Source: Clostridia bacterium (GTDB lineage: Bacteria > Bacillota > Clostridia > Oscillospirales > CAG-272). Taken from it: a stretch of DNA of 64,000 nt. Positions 51,311 through 60,527 of the stretch are shown in pieces. The DNA is taken from NCBI GenBank assembly GCA_017622085.1, contig JAGARU010000146.1:93775-157774 (forward strand). The letters run 5' to 3'. The position numbers and the translations under genes were made by a program. The notes under the pieces were generated by a model that had not been told where the DNA came from, did no database searches, and worked only from the letters and a program-made list of their open reading frames with translations. Each line of letters starts with the position of its first letter. Within the stretch, counting starts at the first letter, position 1.

Positions 51311-51377
51311 GCAACCGGTGGTTGCTAAAATTTCCAACCGGGGTTGGTTGCTTTTGGGGCGTTTTGCGTGATATAAT
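51311..51377 (+). promoter_or_regulatory. Promoter of the XRE membrane protein with two inverted repeats
   Basis: TTGCTT (51348-51353), 18-base spacer, TATAAT (51372-51377). Two related dyads lie upstream: GCAACCGGTGGTTGC (51311-51325) and CCAACCGGGGTTGG (51334-51347), about 22 bases centre to centre, the second touching the -35 box. Likely operators for the protein that follows. Confidence 0.75.
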
Positions 51378-51405
51378 GGGCTCACAAAACGATTGGAGGT
51401 ATGGA

Positions 51406-52305
51406 ATGAAACTGAATGAACGTATTTACAGCCTTCGGATGGCGATGAAGTTATCGCAGGGAGATCTGGCCGATGCTTTGGGTGTCTCACGGCAATCCAT
51501 CTCTAAGTGGGAGACCGGAGCGGCGGTGCCGGAGATCGACCATCTGGTGCGGCTGAGTGAAATTTTTGGTGTAACCTTAGACGAGCTGGTTAAGGGCGAG
51601 GCACCGAAGGAGGCCGCAAGCGAGAGCTCTCAGGCTGTAGGTGGCTCGACACAGACGGTGATCGTTTACCGGGAGCGAGAGCCGCGAAAGACGGCGGCCT
51701 TGGTGCTTTTGATTGCCGGCTTTCTTTGTATATTTGCCGGGCTTTTGGGCGCGGGCGGTTTGGGCTTTTTATTTGCGATTCCGCTGTTTTTGTGTGCGCT
51801 GGTATGCATTTTGTTCCGACGGAGGGTAGGACTCTGGTGCGGGTGGACGGTTTTGCTCCTGGTTGACGTTTTTCTTTCCCTTTCCACCGGTGTCATGAAC
51901 AGCTGGTGGCATTATCTTCGGGCGGCGCTGCACGGAATTCCCATCGAAAGCGGTGGAACCATTCAAATTATTGTTTCCATACTGATGACCCTTTGGGAGA
52001 TTGGTATGATCGTGGCAACGGTGCTGTCCTATCGCTCGTATCGGATCGGGGTGACGGTAAAAAATCTTATTTGCGTGATTGCCGGATGGGTTGGCTGGGT
52101 TGCCATGCGCTTGGGCAGTATCCTTTTATCGCAAGCAATGCTGAATGCGGTGATTGACTCGACCCTACCCTACGGCTGGATCCGGACGATCAATCTGATT
52201 TATCAGCTTGTATCAACCTTCGGGCTGGCGCCGCTGTTGGTATTTACGGTTGCGCTGATTCAAAGCTACCGTGAAATGCGACGGGGAGGCGCTTTGAAAA
52301 AGTAA
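51406..52305 (+). CDS. XRE-family regulator fused to a multi-pass membrane domain
   Basis: 299 residues. Residues 1-62 form a helix-turn-helix (LSQGDLADALGVSRQSISKWETGAAVPEIDHL is split: core SQGDLADALGVSRQSISKWE). A linker of about 25 residues leads to six or seven hydrophobic helices (95-290). A DNA-binding domain tied to the membrane suggests direct sensing of envelope state. The ATG at 51406 has GGAGG 6 bases upstream; the nearby ATG 51401 opens only a two-codon frame. Confidence 0.85.
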   Translation: MKLNERIYSLRMAMKLSQGDLADALGVSRQSISKWETGAAVPEIDHLVRLSEIFGVTLDELVKGEAPKEAASESSQAVGGSTQTVIVYREREPRKTAALVLLIAGFLCIFAGLLGAGGLGFLFAIPLFLCALVCILFRRRVGLWCGWTVLLLVDVFLSLSTGVMNSWWHYLRAALHGIPIESGGTIQIIVSILMTLWEIGMIVATVLSYRSYRIGVTVKNLICVIAGWVGWVAMRLGSILLSQAMLNAVIDSTLPYGWIRTINLIYQLVSTFGLAPLLVFTVALIQSYREMRRGGALKK

Positions 52306-52310
52306 TATAA

Positions 52311-52341
52311 GCAGGCACGGTTATATGTGCCTGCTTTTTTT
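52311..52341 (+). terminator. Terminator after the XRE membrane protein gene
   Basis: GCAGGCAC, GGTTATAT loop, GTGCCTGC, seven T. Confidence 0.9.
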
Positions 52342-52351
52342 GCGGAAATCA

Positions 52352-52390
52352 TTGACAAATGGTTGTTTTTGTGATATCATTTTGATATCA
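52352..52390 (+). promoter_or_regulatory. Promoter of the SPFH operon with two tandem palindromes
   Basis: TTGACA (52352-52357), 17-base spacer, TATCAT (52375-52380). TGATATCA occurs at 52372-52379 and again at 52383-52390, 11 bases apart, covering the -10 box and start site. This spacing suits cooperative ribbon-helix-helix dimers. Confidence 0.75.
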
Positions 52391-52416
52391 ATATTATTTT
52401 ATCGAAGGAGACAACT

Positions 52417-53427
52417 ATGGAAGAAAAAATTTTATCCAACAAAAAGCACGGCATGGCAGTTCTGCTGTTGACCATTTTGCTGTATGTGATTGCCTGCCTT
52501 GGGTTGGCGATCAGCGTTAGCCTGTACAATACGGCGGAGGCTGTTTTACTCAGCGTATGCGTGGCTTATCTCTGCCTTGGCTGGATTCCGTTGCTCGGAC
52601 TGCGGGTTCTGAAACCAAAGGAGGCTTTGGTTCTGACCCTGTTCGGTAAGTACGTTGGCACCATCAAGGATGAGGGCTTTTACTGGGTGAATCCCTTCTG
52701 CGTGGCGGTGAATCCGGCGGCAAAAACGCGGCTGAACCAATCCGGCGACGTGAGAACCGTTTCTGCTCCCGTGGCAAACACCAACGGCGAGTCGGTTTCC
52801 GTTGAATTTGTCAACAAGAAGCTTTCCCTCAAGATCATGACCCTGAACAACAACAAGCAGAAGGTAAACGATTGCTTAGGAAATCCGGTGGAGATCGGTA
52901 TTGCCGTGATCTGGCGGATCGTGGACACGGCGAAGGCAGTATTTAACGTAGACAACTACAAGGAGTTCCTCTCCCTGCAGTGCGATGCGGCACTCCGAAA
53001 CATTGTTCGCATTTATCCCTACGACGTAGCACCCGGCATTGACACCACCGGTGACGGCCTGGCCGATGACGGAAGCCTGCGCGGCTCCAGCGAGATCGTA
53101 GCCTCCCGTATTCGCGATGAGATTCAGGAGCGGGTAGCGGAGGCCGGCATTGAGATCGTGGAGGCGAGGATCACCTATCTTGCCTACGCCACCGAAATTG
53201 CGGCGGTTATGCTGCAGCGTCAGCAGGCATCGGCCATTATTGATGCCCGCAAGATGATCGTGGACGGCGCGGTTGGCATGGTTGAGATGGCCTTGGAGCG
53301 GCTGAACGAGCACGGAACGGTAGTTCTTGACGAGGAACGCAAGGCGGCTATGGTTTCCAATCTTTTGGTTGTACTTTGCGGAAATCGGGATGCACAGCCC
53401 GTTGTAAACTCCGGCAGTCTGTACTGA
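52417..53427 (+). CDS. SPFH-domain (stomatin/prohibitin-like) membrane protein
   Basis: 336 residues. Two N-terminal helices (about 13-35, 40-62) precede the SPFH domain: [33 protein letters not shown] is typical (in parts: [20 protein letters not shown]), then [24 protein letters not shown] and [36 protein letters not shown] proteins form ring-like membrane microdomain scaffolds. It is followed one base later by a ribbon-helix-helix gene, a pairing seen in many Firmicutes and Actinobacteria. Confidence 0.9.
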   Translation: MEEKILSNKKHGMAVLLLTILLYVIACLGLAISVSLYNTAEAVLLSVCVAYLCLGWIPLLGLRVLKPKEALVLTLFGKYVGTIKDEGFYWVNPFCVAVNPAAKTRLNQSGDVRTVSAPVANTNGESVSVEFVNKKLSLKIMTLNNNKQKVNDCLGNPVEIGIAVIWRIVDTAKAVFNVDNYKEFLSLQCDAALRNIVRIYPYDVAPGIDTTGDGLADDGSLRGSSEIVASRIRDEIQERVAEAGIEIVEARITYLAYATEIAAVMLQRQQASAIIDARKMIVDGAVGMVEMALERLNEHGTVVLDEERKAAMVSNLLVVLCGNRDAQPVVNSGSLY

Positions 53428-53428
53428 T

Positions 53429-53632
53429 ATGGGCGATAACCAGAAAAAGCAGGTTCCCCTGCGGCTTTCCGCCAAGCTATACAATGCCATTGCCGCTTGG
53501 GCGGAGGATGATTTCCGGTCGGTGAACGGACAGATCGAATATCTTTTGACCGAGTGTGTAAGGCAGCGAAAAAAGAACGGAAAATACATTTCCGATGAGA
53601 TCGACGTGCCCCCGGAGCTTGATCTTGAATAA
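53429..53632 (+). CDS. Arc-like ribbon-helix-helix protein
   Basis: 67 residues. [20 protein letters not shown] gives the beta strand and first helix, [19 protein letters not shown] the second: an Arc/CopG-type DNA-binding fold. Its ATG lies one base after the SPFH stop, so translation is coupled. It may repress its own operon through the TGATATCA pair, or act as an adaptor for the SPFH protein. Not a typical antitoxin, since no toxin gene follows. Confidence 0.82.
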   Translation: MGDNQKKQVPLRLSAKLYNAIAAWAEDDFRSVNGQIEYLLTECVRQRKKNGKYISDEIDVPPELDLE

Positions 53633-53636
53633 GAAC

Positions 53637-53667
53637 GAAGAACGGCCAGACGGCCGTTCTTCTTTTG
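53637..53667 (+). terminator. Terminator after the SPFH-RHH operon
   Basis: GAAGAACGGCC pairs with GGCCGTTCTTC (53637-53662), then TTTTG. Confidence 0.85.
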
Positions 53668-53687
53668 TTCATAAAGGGGTGGATTCA

Positions 53688-53716
53688 TTGACTTTTGCGG
53701 GATATTGTGGTAAAGT
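53688..53716 (+). promoter_or_regulatory. Promoter of the fused ABC transporter operon
   Basis: TTGACT (53688-53693), 17-base spacer, TAAAGT (53711-53716). Confidence 0.65.
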
Positions 53717-53751
53717 ATTTGTATTGTACGTTTATTTTGCGGAGGTTCCTT

Positions 53752-56025
53752 GTGGAAGTTTTAAGACTGGAAAATTTATCGAAATACTACACCTCCCAAT
53801 CGTCTGTGGTGATTGGCTTAACGGGCATCAATCTGTCCTTTTCCGTCGGCGAGTTTGTAGCCGTTACCGGTGAGAGCGGAAGCGGAAAATCGACGATGGC
53901 TCACGTTTTGGGCGGTATTTTGCCTTATGAGGGCGGTGAGCTTTACGTATACGGTCAGCCCACCTCCCACTATGACGCCACGGATTGGGAGCGGTATCGC
54001 CGGGATATGATTGGCTTCATCTCCCAGAGCTACGGTATTTTAGCCGGTAACACGGTATATGAAAACGTAGAAAGCGCGCTGATTTTGGGTGGCATGGACA
54101 AAAAAGTCGCCCGGGAAAAGGCCATTGAGGTACTGCGTGAGGTGGATCTTGAGCCCTACATGACCCGCCGGGCGGGAAAGCTGTCCAGCGGTCAGAAGCA
54201 ACGGCTTTCCATCGCACGAGCGCTGGCCAAGCCCTCCAAAATTCTGATTGCGGACGAGCCTACGGGAAATCTGGATCGAGAGAACAGCGAAAAGATCATT
54301 CAGCTCTTGAAAAAGGCCTCGGAGGATCGGTTGGTTATTCTGATCACCCATGAATTTGAGGAGGCCAAGGACGTGGCGACCCGCCGCGTGATTTTGGCGG
54401 ACGGCGTTGTGGTGACTGACTCTCATCTGCGTCCCACCGAAGAGGCTGAAGTGGGCAAGCTGCCGACTAAGGCTAAGACAAGCAAGGGCTCTCTTGCACC
54501 GTACGTAGCACGGCTGACGCTGAAGGCACGGCCGGTGCTGACTGCCACGCTGTGCATCCTTTTGGCCCTGATGACGGTGATAACCTTCATCTTTCTCGGA
54601 ACGTTCTCCACAGCCATTGACGATACCAACACGAAGATATACGATACCGGTGCCTTTTATAACGGCGATCCCACGCGCGTTGTGGTAATGCGGCCCGACG
54701 GTGCGAAGATGACGGAGGAGGATTATCAAGCAATCCTTTCCGTACGGCGTGCCGTGCGGTTGGAGCGGTGGGGATACGTAAACGACATCACCTACCACTA
54801 TCGGGAGGGGATCGACTTTATCCGCGATTATCAGGACGTGATCGTAGGCGACAGCTTTATGGACATGGAGCACAAGCTAACAGAGGTCGTTTACTTTAAG
54901 TCCACCGATATGCGCTTTGTGCAATCGGTGCCGACCTTTGACGGTACGTTCTTAACGGAGGGTGTCATGCCCAAGGGTGTTTATGAGATCGTTTCTGCCG
55001 ATCCCGATTATAAGGTGGGCGATACGGTGGTCATTTACATCCGGGACTACAATGCATGGAGCCGATCCGCTTATCTTGCCATTCCCTTTGACGTAGTGGG
55101 CGAGAGCTCCTACGGGGAGGGCTTCTACTTCTCCGACGCCTTCTGTGCGGCAATGTGCAGTGCGGTGAATCTGTCCACCATTCCGAAGGACGTATTTTCT
55201 ACTACCTACACCTGGCGCTATCTTTGCCTCCCCTATGAGGAGGAGCGATTTGTGGGCGGTGGGCCGACCTTTATTATGCCGGCAAACTACTGTCTCTTGC
55301 CCGAGGACTGCCACTTCTCACGGGTGCCCACGGTCAACGGCCAGCTGACCCTTGATCTGCCGGGGGATGCGACGATGCCCTTGACGATTTCCGGGTGGTT
55401 CACTAGTTACTTTAAATCCATGGTTCTGACCTCCTATGAGATCTTTGAGAAGGTAACGGACTTCTCTGCCCCCAACCAGGTTTCGCTCTATATTGAGGAC
55501 TATGCTTATACCAATCGGGTAATCAAGGCCCTTGGCAAGCTGGGTTACCTGGCGACCTCGCCCTTCCAGACCGGTGCCACACGGGATAACGTGAATCTGG
55601 CAACGGAGCGCATCATTACCCTTTGCATTTGCCTTGCGACCTTCCTTCTGGCTGGTATTTTGCAGGTGATCCTGCTTCGGGCGCTGTTCTCTTCCCTTTA
55701 TGACCACTATCGGTTGCTTTCTAACGTCGGACTTACGGCAAAGACCGCTTATCTGTCCCTTTCCCTGATGCTCCTGCTTCTGACACTGCTTGGAGAGCTG
55801 ATTGGCGGCGGTGCGGTGCTGGCCTTGAATCTGGCCGGGGTAAGCCGCGTGGTGGATCTGGTGAAGTATTTGGATCCTTGGGGCGTGGCGGCGCTGATCG
55901 GTGCGCACTTCGTTTCCGTTCTGTTTGCCCTTTGGTCGGTGCTCCGTGCAATGAAGAAAAATATTTTCTACAAGGAAAAGATCCGCATGGATATTGACTT
56001 TTCTCTTATGGAGGACGCCGTATGA
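53752..56025 (+). CDS. Fused ABC transporter: MacB-like ATPase plus FtsX-type permease (first copy)
   Basis: 757 residues from a GTG start fixed by GGAGG 7 bases upstream. The ATPase (1-225) has Walker A GESGSGKST, LSSGQKQRLSIARALAKPSK, Walker B ILIADEPTGNLD and H-loop ITHE. After a linker, one helix (about 265-285) leads to a large outside domain (about 290-600) and three helices at the C-terminus, the FtsX/MacB layout. Such proteins export lipoproteins, peptides or drive cell-wall hydrolases. It overlaps the second copy by 4 bases. Confidence 0.9.
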   Translation: MEVLRLENLSKYYTSQSSVVIGLTGINLSFSVGEFVAVTGESGSGKSTMAHVLGGILPYEGGELYVYGQPTSHYDATDWERYRRDMIGFISQSYGILAGNTVYENVESALILGGMDKKVAREKAIEVLREVDLEPYMTRRAGKLSSGQKQRLSIARALAKPSKILIADEPTGNLDRENSEKIIQLLKKASEDRLVILITHEFEEAKDVATRRVILADGVVVTDSHLRPTEEAEVGKLPTKAKTSKGSLAPYVARLTLKARPVLTATLCILLALMTVITFIFLGTFSTAIDDTNTKIYDTGAFYNGDPTRVVVMRPDGAKMTEEDYQAILSVRRAVRLERWGYVNDITYHYREGIDFIRDYQDVIVGDSFMDMEHKLTEVVYFKSTDMRFVQSVPTFDGTFLTEGVMPKGVYEIVSADPDYKVGDTVVIYIRDYNAWSRSAYLAIPFDVVGESSYGEGFYFSDAFCAAMCSAVNLSTIPKDVFSTTYTWRYLCLPYEEERFVGGGPTFIMPANYCLLPEDCHFSRVPTVNGQLTLDLPGDATMPLTISGWFTSYFKSMVLTSYEIFEKVTDFSAPNQVSLYIEDYAYTNRVIKALGKLGYLATSPFQTGATRDNVNLATERIITLCICLATFLLAGILQVILLRALFSSLYDHYRLLSNVGLTAKTAYLSLSLMLLLLTLLGELIGGGAVLALNLAGVSRVVDLVKYLDPWGVAALIGAHFVSVLFALWSVLRAMKKNIFYKEKIRMDIDFSLMEDAV

Positions 56026-58472
56026 TCCGAATTGAACAGTTGAAAAAAACATACGATCGCGGCACGCGGCTGGCGCACGAGGTGCTCCACGGATTGTCTT
56101 TTGACCTGCCCGATACCGGATTCGTTTGCATTCTGGGTGCTTCCGGCTGTGGAAAAACCAGTCTTTTAAATGCCATTGGCGGCTTAGACGTGTTTGACAG
56201 CGGTAAGATCATAACGGAGACCGCTGAGATTACGCGGGGCTCTTCGCCGGAGATGGAGCGGGAGCGGAATGCCAACTTCGGTTACATCTTCCAAAACTAT
56301 TACCTCCTGTCCGAGCATTCGGCGGCTTACAACGTATTTATGGGCATGCACTCCATGCCTCTTACCAAAAAAGAAAAAATGCTGAGGGTGAAGGATGCCT
56401 TGGCGCGCGTGGATATGCTTCGCTATCGGAAGCGGCCGGTTGGTGAGCTTTCCGGTGGACAGCAGCAGCGTGTGGCCATTGCCCGTGCCATTGCGCGGCG
56501 GCCTCGGGTAATCTTTGCCGATGAGCCTACGGGTAATTTGGACGAGGCCAACACCATGAACATCTGCACCATTCTCAAGGAGCTTTCCCGTGAGAGCTTG
56601 GTGATTATGGTAACCCACGAGGAACGGATCGCGCGGTTCTTTGCCGACCGCATCATTACCTTAAGCGACGGTCAGATCGCCTCTGACTCCACGGACTGGA
56701 CGCGCGGCACGATGGATGCCGGTGCCAAGGACACCTTGTATGCGGGGGATTATGCGGAGAAAACCGTTACTCAGGACGAGGTTTCCCTGCGAGTTCTGAC
56801 AGCTGAGGGAGCGGCTCCAGTTGCACTTACGGTGATTGCGGAAGCGGATCGGATCGTAATTAAAGTGGACGACCCCCGCATTGTTCTCTGCTCTGAGGCG
56901 ACGGCGCCCCGACTTGTGGAGGGCAAGCGTCCGATCCTCAACGCAGAAAGCCTTGTGGCGCCGAAAACGGAGGCGAAGAATGCACCTAAGGAAACGGGCG
57001 GACGCGTTAAAAAACAGCTGGAATTGAGCCTTTTGATGAGCGAGGTGCGGACGTTGGTGTCCGGCAAAAAGCTCCGTAGATTTGGTACCGGATTGTTTAT
57101 TATTCTGCTCTCTCTGATTCTTTCTCTCTCTATGGCTTACGTGTCCTCCATTGCGCACATTGAGCCGGAGGACTTTATTACCACGGACTCTCACACCGTC
57201 CATCTTGATTTCGGCATTGGCGAAAAGCTGGGATGGCCTTGGAACATTAAGCCGTACATGGACGAATATCTGAATCTCTTAAGCGGCTCCGGGCTGGACT
57301 TTGACATGATTCCGGTTTCCGGCACGGTATTTGAGTACGTGGATAGCACCTTCCCGCAGTACGGAAGCCTGTACGTGGAATTCCCCTTGGCCAACTACGT
57401 AAACGTATCCCGGCTGGATGAAGAAACGCTGATTCTCGGTCGGATGCCGGAGACGTCCACTGAGGTGGTAATTGACCGCTGGGTGGTGGAGCACGCGCTT
57501 TCCATCCCCGGTATTTTGCAGAACGTAATTCCCGACGCGTCCTACTTCCTTGGACGGACGCTGGACATTCGCAGTTCCCCCTACGCGGTGACTGTAGTAG
57601 GCATTTGCGACTCTGGAGAGCCGGACATTTACATGAGCACGGAGGCTTTGGTTTCCATCGCTTCGGCCGGCACGGAAATTATGACGCTGAGCGAATTCCG
57701 TGAGCGGACCGGATACTCCGCCGTGGACTCCTTGGGTGTGGACGAATGTATTGTGCTGACGGATTACGCCGGATCCATGTATCGGAACAAGGTTGGATAT
57801 CTCTTCACGACCCACAGCGGATACAATTTCACCATTGTGGATGTGCTCAACGAAACGGATGACTCGATTACGGCAAAGATCATTATTTCCGACGAGGGAC
57901 TTGAGGAATTTTATCGGGCAGTTCTTTTGAAAACTGAAGAAGTAATCCTTTGGTGCGCCGACAAGGCGGCGATGCACGCCCTTTTGGCAGAGGGATTGCC
58001 GGAGGAAATGACTCCCTACTTCCGAATGACCGTAACCGACGCCTACGCTACGGCGTATAACGCCTACAAGGAGCAGACCATGGCGCGTCTGGACGCAAAG
58101 ACCATCGTTGCCATTGCCGTAACGGCTTTGGCTCTGGTTATGCTTTATCTGATGCAACGCTCCAAGATCCGGGAACGGATGGATCTGATTGCGGTTTACC
58201 GGTTGCTGGGTATTCCGAAGCGCAATTTGCTCTTTATCTTCTGCACCGAGAGCCTTACGCTGACCTTGAAGTATGCCCTGCCCACGGTGCTGGTGGTTTG
58301 GGGTGCCTTGAAGGGGCTTACCTTTGCGGACGTTGATATGTACTACCCCATTTGGGTAGCAGGCCTGACCTTGCTTTTGATCCTGGCTTGCCGCTTGCTG
58401 ATCGCCGCTTTGCCGGTACTTCGCTTGCTTCGTCAGCCGCCGGCCAAGCTTGCCGCAAAATACGACTTCTAA
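56022..58472 (+). CDS. Fused ABC transporter: MacB-like ATPase plus FtsX-type permease (second copy)
   Basis: 816 residues with the same order. ATPase: Walker A GASGCGKTS (Thr to Ser at the last position), LSGGQQQRVAIARAIARRPR, Walker B VIFADEPTGNLDEAN and VTHEER. After a variable linker (about 225-330) come one helix, an outside domain, and three C-terminal helices; the final motif RLLGIPKRNLLFIFCTESLTL is FtsX-like. The two fused proteins probably form one heterodimeric exporter. No regulator is attached. A bidirectional terminator follows. Confidence 0.9.
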   Translation: MIRIEQLKKTYDRGTRLAHEVLHGLSFDLPDTGFVCILGASGCGKTSLLNAIGGLDVFDSGKIITETAEITRGSSPEMERERNANFGYIFQNYYLLSEHSAAYNVFMGMHSMPLTKKEKMLRVKDALARVDMLRYRKRPVGELSGGQQQRVAIARAIARRPRVIFADEPTGNLDEANTMNICTILKELSRESLVIMVTHEERIARFFADRIITLSDGQIASDSTDWTRGTMDAGAKDTLYAGDYAEKTVTQDEVSLRVLTAEGAAPVALTVIAEADRIVIKVDDPRIVLCSEATAPRLVEGKRPILNAESLVAPKTEAKNAPKETGGRVKKQLELSLLMSEVRTLVSGKKLRRFGTGLFIILLSLILSLSMAYVSSIAHIEPEDFITTDSHTVHLDFGIGEKLGWPWNIKPYMDEYLNLLSGSGLDFDMIPVSGTVFEYVDSTFPQYGSLYVEFPLANYVNVSRLDEETLILGRMPETSTEVVIDRWVVEHALSIPGILQNVIPDASYFLGRTLDIRSSPYAVTVVGICDSGEPDIYMSTEALVSIASAGTEIMTLSEFRERTGYSAVDSLGVDECIVLTDYAGSMYRNKVGYLFTTHSGYNFTIVDVLNETDDSITAKIIISDEGLEEFYRAVLLKTEEVILWCADKAAMHALLAEGLPEEMTPYFRMTVTDAYATAYNAYKEQTMARLDAKTIVAIAVTALALVMLYLMQRSKIRERMDLIAVYRLLGIPKRNLLFIFCTESLTLTLKYALPTVLVVWGALKGLTFADVDMYYPIWVAGLTLLLILACRLLIAALPVLRLLRQPPAKLAAKYDF

Positions 58473-58512
58473 CAAAAAAACGACTGTGCCATGCACAGTC
58501 GTTTTTCTTTTT
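58472..58512. terminator. Bidirectional terminator between the ABC operon and pyk
   Basis: ACGACTGTGC and GCACAGTCGT (58480-58502) flanked by an A-run and a T-run. Confidence 0.9.
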
Positions 58513-58514
58513 TC

Positions 58515-59927
58515 TTAGATGGTTTCCAGCTTGATCAGGTTGGTGGAACCGGATTTACCGTTCATCTCACCGGCTGTGATGATGACACGGTCGCCTTTAC
58601 TAACCAATTTGGAGGACTTGAGAGCGCCAACGGCCTGGTAGAACAGAACGTCGATGGAATGATACTCGTCCGTCAGCATGGGAATGACTGCCCAGGAAAG
58701 CGCAAGCTTATTATAGGCCTTACGGCTGGTGGTAAGGGCTACGATGGGCTTGGGTGCACGGAAACGGGAAACCATTCTCGCGGTGCTACCCGACAGGGTG
58801 GAGGCCACGATCAGCTTGGCGTCAACGTCAATAGCCAAGGCGCAGGTGGCGTGGGAGATGGCATCGCTATTATTCTGAATACGGAAGCGGATGTCGCGGA
58901 AGCGCTGGGTATAGTCGATTTCTCCCTCGGTACGCTTAGCAACCTTGCTCATGGCAGTAACGGCCTCAACGGGATATTTACCGGCGGCAGTCTCGCCCGA
59001 GAGCATCAGCGCGCTGGTGCCGTCGTATACGGCATTGGCCACGTCGGAGATCTCCGCACGGGTGGGACGGGGGTTATTGGTCATGGATTCCAGCATTTCG
59101 GTGGCGGTGATTACGCGCTTACCGCAAAGGCGGCAGGTGTTGATCAGCTTCTTCTGAATGGCGGGAAGCTCCTCGTAGGGGATCTCCACGCCCAAATCGC
59201 CACGGGCAACCATGATGCCGTCGCTGGCGGCAATGATATCCTCGATATTATCCACACCGGAACGGTTCTCGATCTTAGCGATCAGGTCGATCTCCTCGCC
59301 GCCGTTCGCTACCATAAAGGCTCTTACCTTCTCCAGATCCTCACGGGTGGAAACGAAGGAGCAAGCAATCAGGTCTACGTCGTTAGCAATACCGAACAGA
59401 AGGTCTGCCTTATCCTGCTCGCTTAAGTATTCCTGCTTCAACACCTTACCGGGGAAGCTCATGCTCTTGTTATCGGAAATTTCACCACCGTTTTCGACAC
59501 GGCAGATAGCATCGGTTTCGGTCAGCTCCTCAACGCGAAGAATAACCAGGCCGTTGCAGATTGTTACCACGTCACCCACAGACAGCTCCTTAACGGTGCC
59601 CTTATAGGAAACGGAAACACGGGTATCATCACCTGTTATATCCTCCGTGGTGAGGGCAAAGGTCTGTCCGTCCACCAAGGTGGCTTTTCCGCCGCGGAGG
59701 GTGCGGATGCGGTACTCGGGGCCCTTCGTATCTAACATGATGCCAAGCGGAACGTCCATTTCCTCGCGGACCTTTTTGATCATATCGATCATCCGGCGGT
59801 GGCTTTCGTGGGTGCCGTGAGAAAAGTTCAGGCGGGCAACGTTCATACCGGCCTTTACCATGGCGGCAAGTGTGGCCTCGTTTGAACAGGCAGGACCAAT
59901 GGTGCAAATTATTTTAGTTTTTCTCAT
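58515..59927 (-). CDS. pyk: Pyruvate kinase
   Basis: Pyk turns PEP and ADP into pyruvate and ATP. 470 residues: RKTKIICTIGPACSN at the start, GMNVARLNFSHGTHESH, LDTKGPEYRI, LIAKIENRSGVDNI, the signature IMVARGDLGVEIP, and ATEMLESMTNNPRPTRAEISD. The C-terminal allosteric domain is present, but the extra PEP-utiliser domain found in Bacillus Pyk is absent. ATG 59927 follows GGAGA. Codon bias is strong. Its promoter is at 60005-60033. Confidence 0.98.
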   Translation of the reverse strand: MRKTKIICTIGPACSNEATLAAMVKAGMNVARLNFSHGTHESHRRMIDMIKKVREEMDVPLGIMLDTKGPEYRIRTLRGGKATLVDGQTFALTTEDITGDDTRVSVSYKGTVKELSVGDVVTICNGLVILRVEELTETDAICRVENGGEISDNKSMSFPGKVLKQEYLSEQDKADLLFGIANDVDLIACSFVSTREDLEKVRAFMVANGGEEIDLIAKIENRSGVDNIEDIIAASDGIMVARGDLGVEIPYEELPAIQKKLINTCRLCGKRVITATEMLESMTNNPRPTRAEISDVANAVYDGTSALMLSGETAAGKYPVEAVTAMSKVAKRTEGEIDYTQRFRDIRFRIQNNSDAISHATCALAIDVDAKLIVASTLSGSTARMVSRFRAPKPIVALTTSRKAYNKLALSWAVIPMLTDEYHSIDVLFYQAVGALKSSKLVSKGDRVIITAGEMNGKSGSTNLIKLETI

Positions 59928-60004
59928 AACTTCTCCAATCCGAGGAAATTCTCGATTTTAATCCGTATCCAAGCGGTTGAATACAGGAAAATTATATCAT
60001 CCAC

Positions 60005-60033
60005 ATTATAGCACATTTTTTCCCTACTTACAA
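60005..60033 (-). promoter_or_regulatory. Promoter of pyk
   Basis: Minus-strand TTGTAA (60028-60033), 17-base spacer, TATAAT (60005-60010). Confidence 0.8.
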
Positions 60034-60037
60034 CAGA

Positions 60038-60074
60038 AAAAAGCATCGGCAACCAAATTTGCCGATGCTTTTTT
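60038..60074 (-). terminator. Terminator of the recD2-comF-fucU operon
   Basis: AAAAGCATCGGCAA pairs with TTGCCGATGCTTTT, with a T-run on both strands, immediately after the fucU stop and upstream of the pyk promoter. Confidence 0.85.
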
Positions 60075-60075
60075 C

Positions 60076-60510
60076 TTATACCACGCCCTTCTGGAGCATG
60101 ATGTTGGCGTAAAGTGCCTTTTCGCCGGTGGCGATAATGGCGTAGGCCTGCTTTGCCTCCTCATAGAAGCGGAAGCGTTCAATGTTGGAGATGGCCTCGC
60201 CGCCGCGAGAATCGTGCTTGGTTACAATCTCACGGTAGGTGTCCCAGATGGGAGTCTCTACGGTATCACCGTCCATAACGGCCATAAGGTTAACGGGATG
60301 CTCTACGTATGTATCCAGCGGGAAAAGCTGAAGGATGGCGTCCAGCAGCTCCGGAACGCCGTGGCCGTCGCAACGAATGACCTTGGCGTTTTTACCCATG
60401 GATTCCGAGGGGAAATTGCCGTCGGCAATCACAATACGGTCGCTATGACCCATTTCGCAAAGAACCTTCAAAAGCTCGGGGGACAAGATTGCAGGGATTC
60501 CTTTTAACAT
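60076..60510 (-). CDS. RbsD/FucU-family sugar mutarotase (L-fucose mutarotase-like)
   Basis: 144 residues. MLKGIPAILSPELLKVLCEMGHSDRI gives the conserved start with the catalytic His in MGHSD; IADGNFPSES and HPVNLMAVMDGDT are further FucU marks, and a C-terminal FYEEAKQAYAIIATGE helix with YANIMLQKG closes the site. The family speeds the alpha/beta exchange of fucose or ribose. AGGAAC-type site (GGAGG 6 bases upstream) fixes ATG 60510. It starts 17 bases after comF, an unusual partner with no fucose genes near. Confidence 0.88.
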   Translation of the reverse strand: MLKGIPAILSPELLKVLCEMGHSDRIVIADGNFPSESMGKNAKVIRCDGHGVPELLDAILQLFPLDTYVEHPVNLMAVMDGDTVETPIWDTYREIVTKHDSRGGEAISNIERFRFYEEAKQAYAIIATGEKALYANIMLQKGVV

Positions 60511-60527
60511 AACAGTTCCTCCATAAT

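Noticed and set aside
57279..58496. 405-codon minus-strand frame opposite the second ABC fusion
   Set aside because: Shadow; it also crosses the terminator at 58480.
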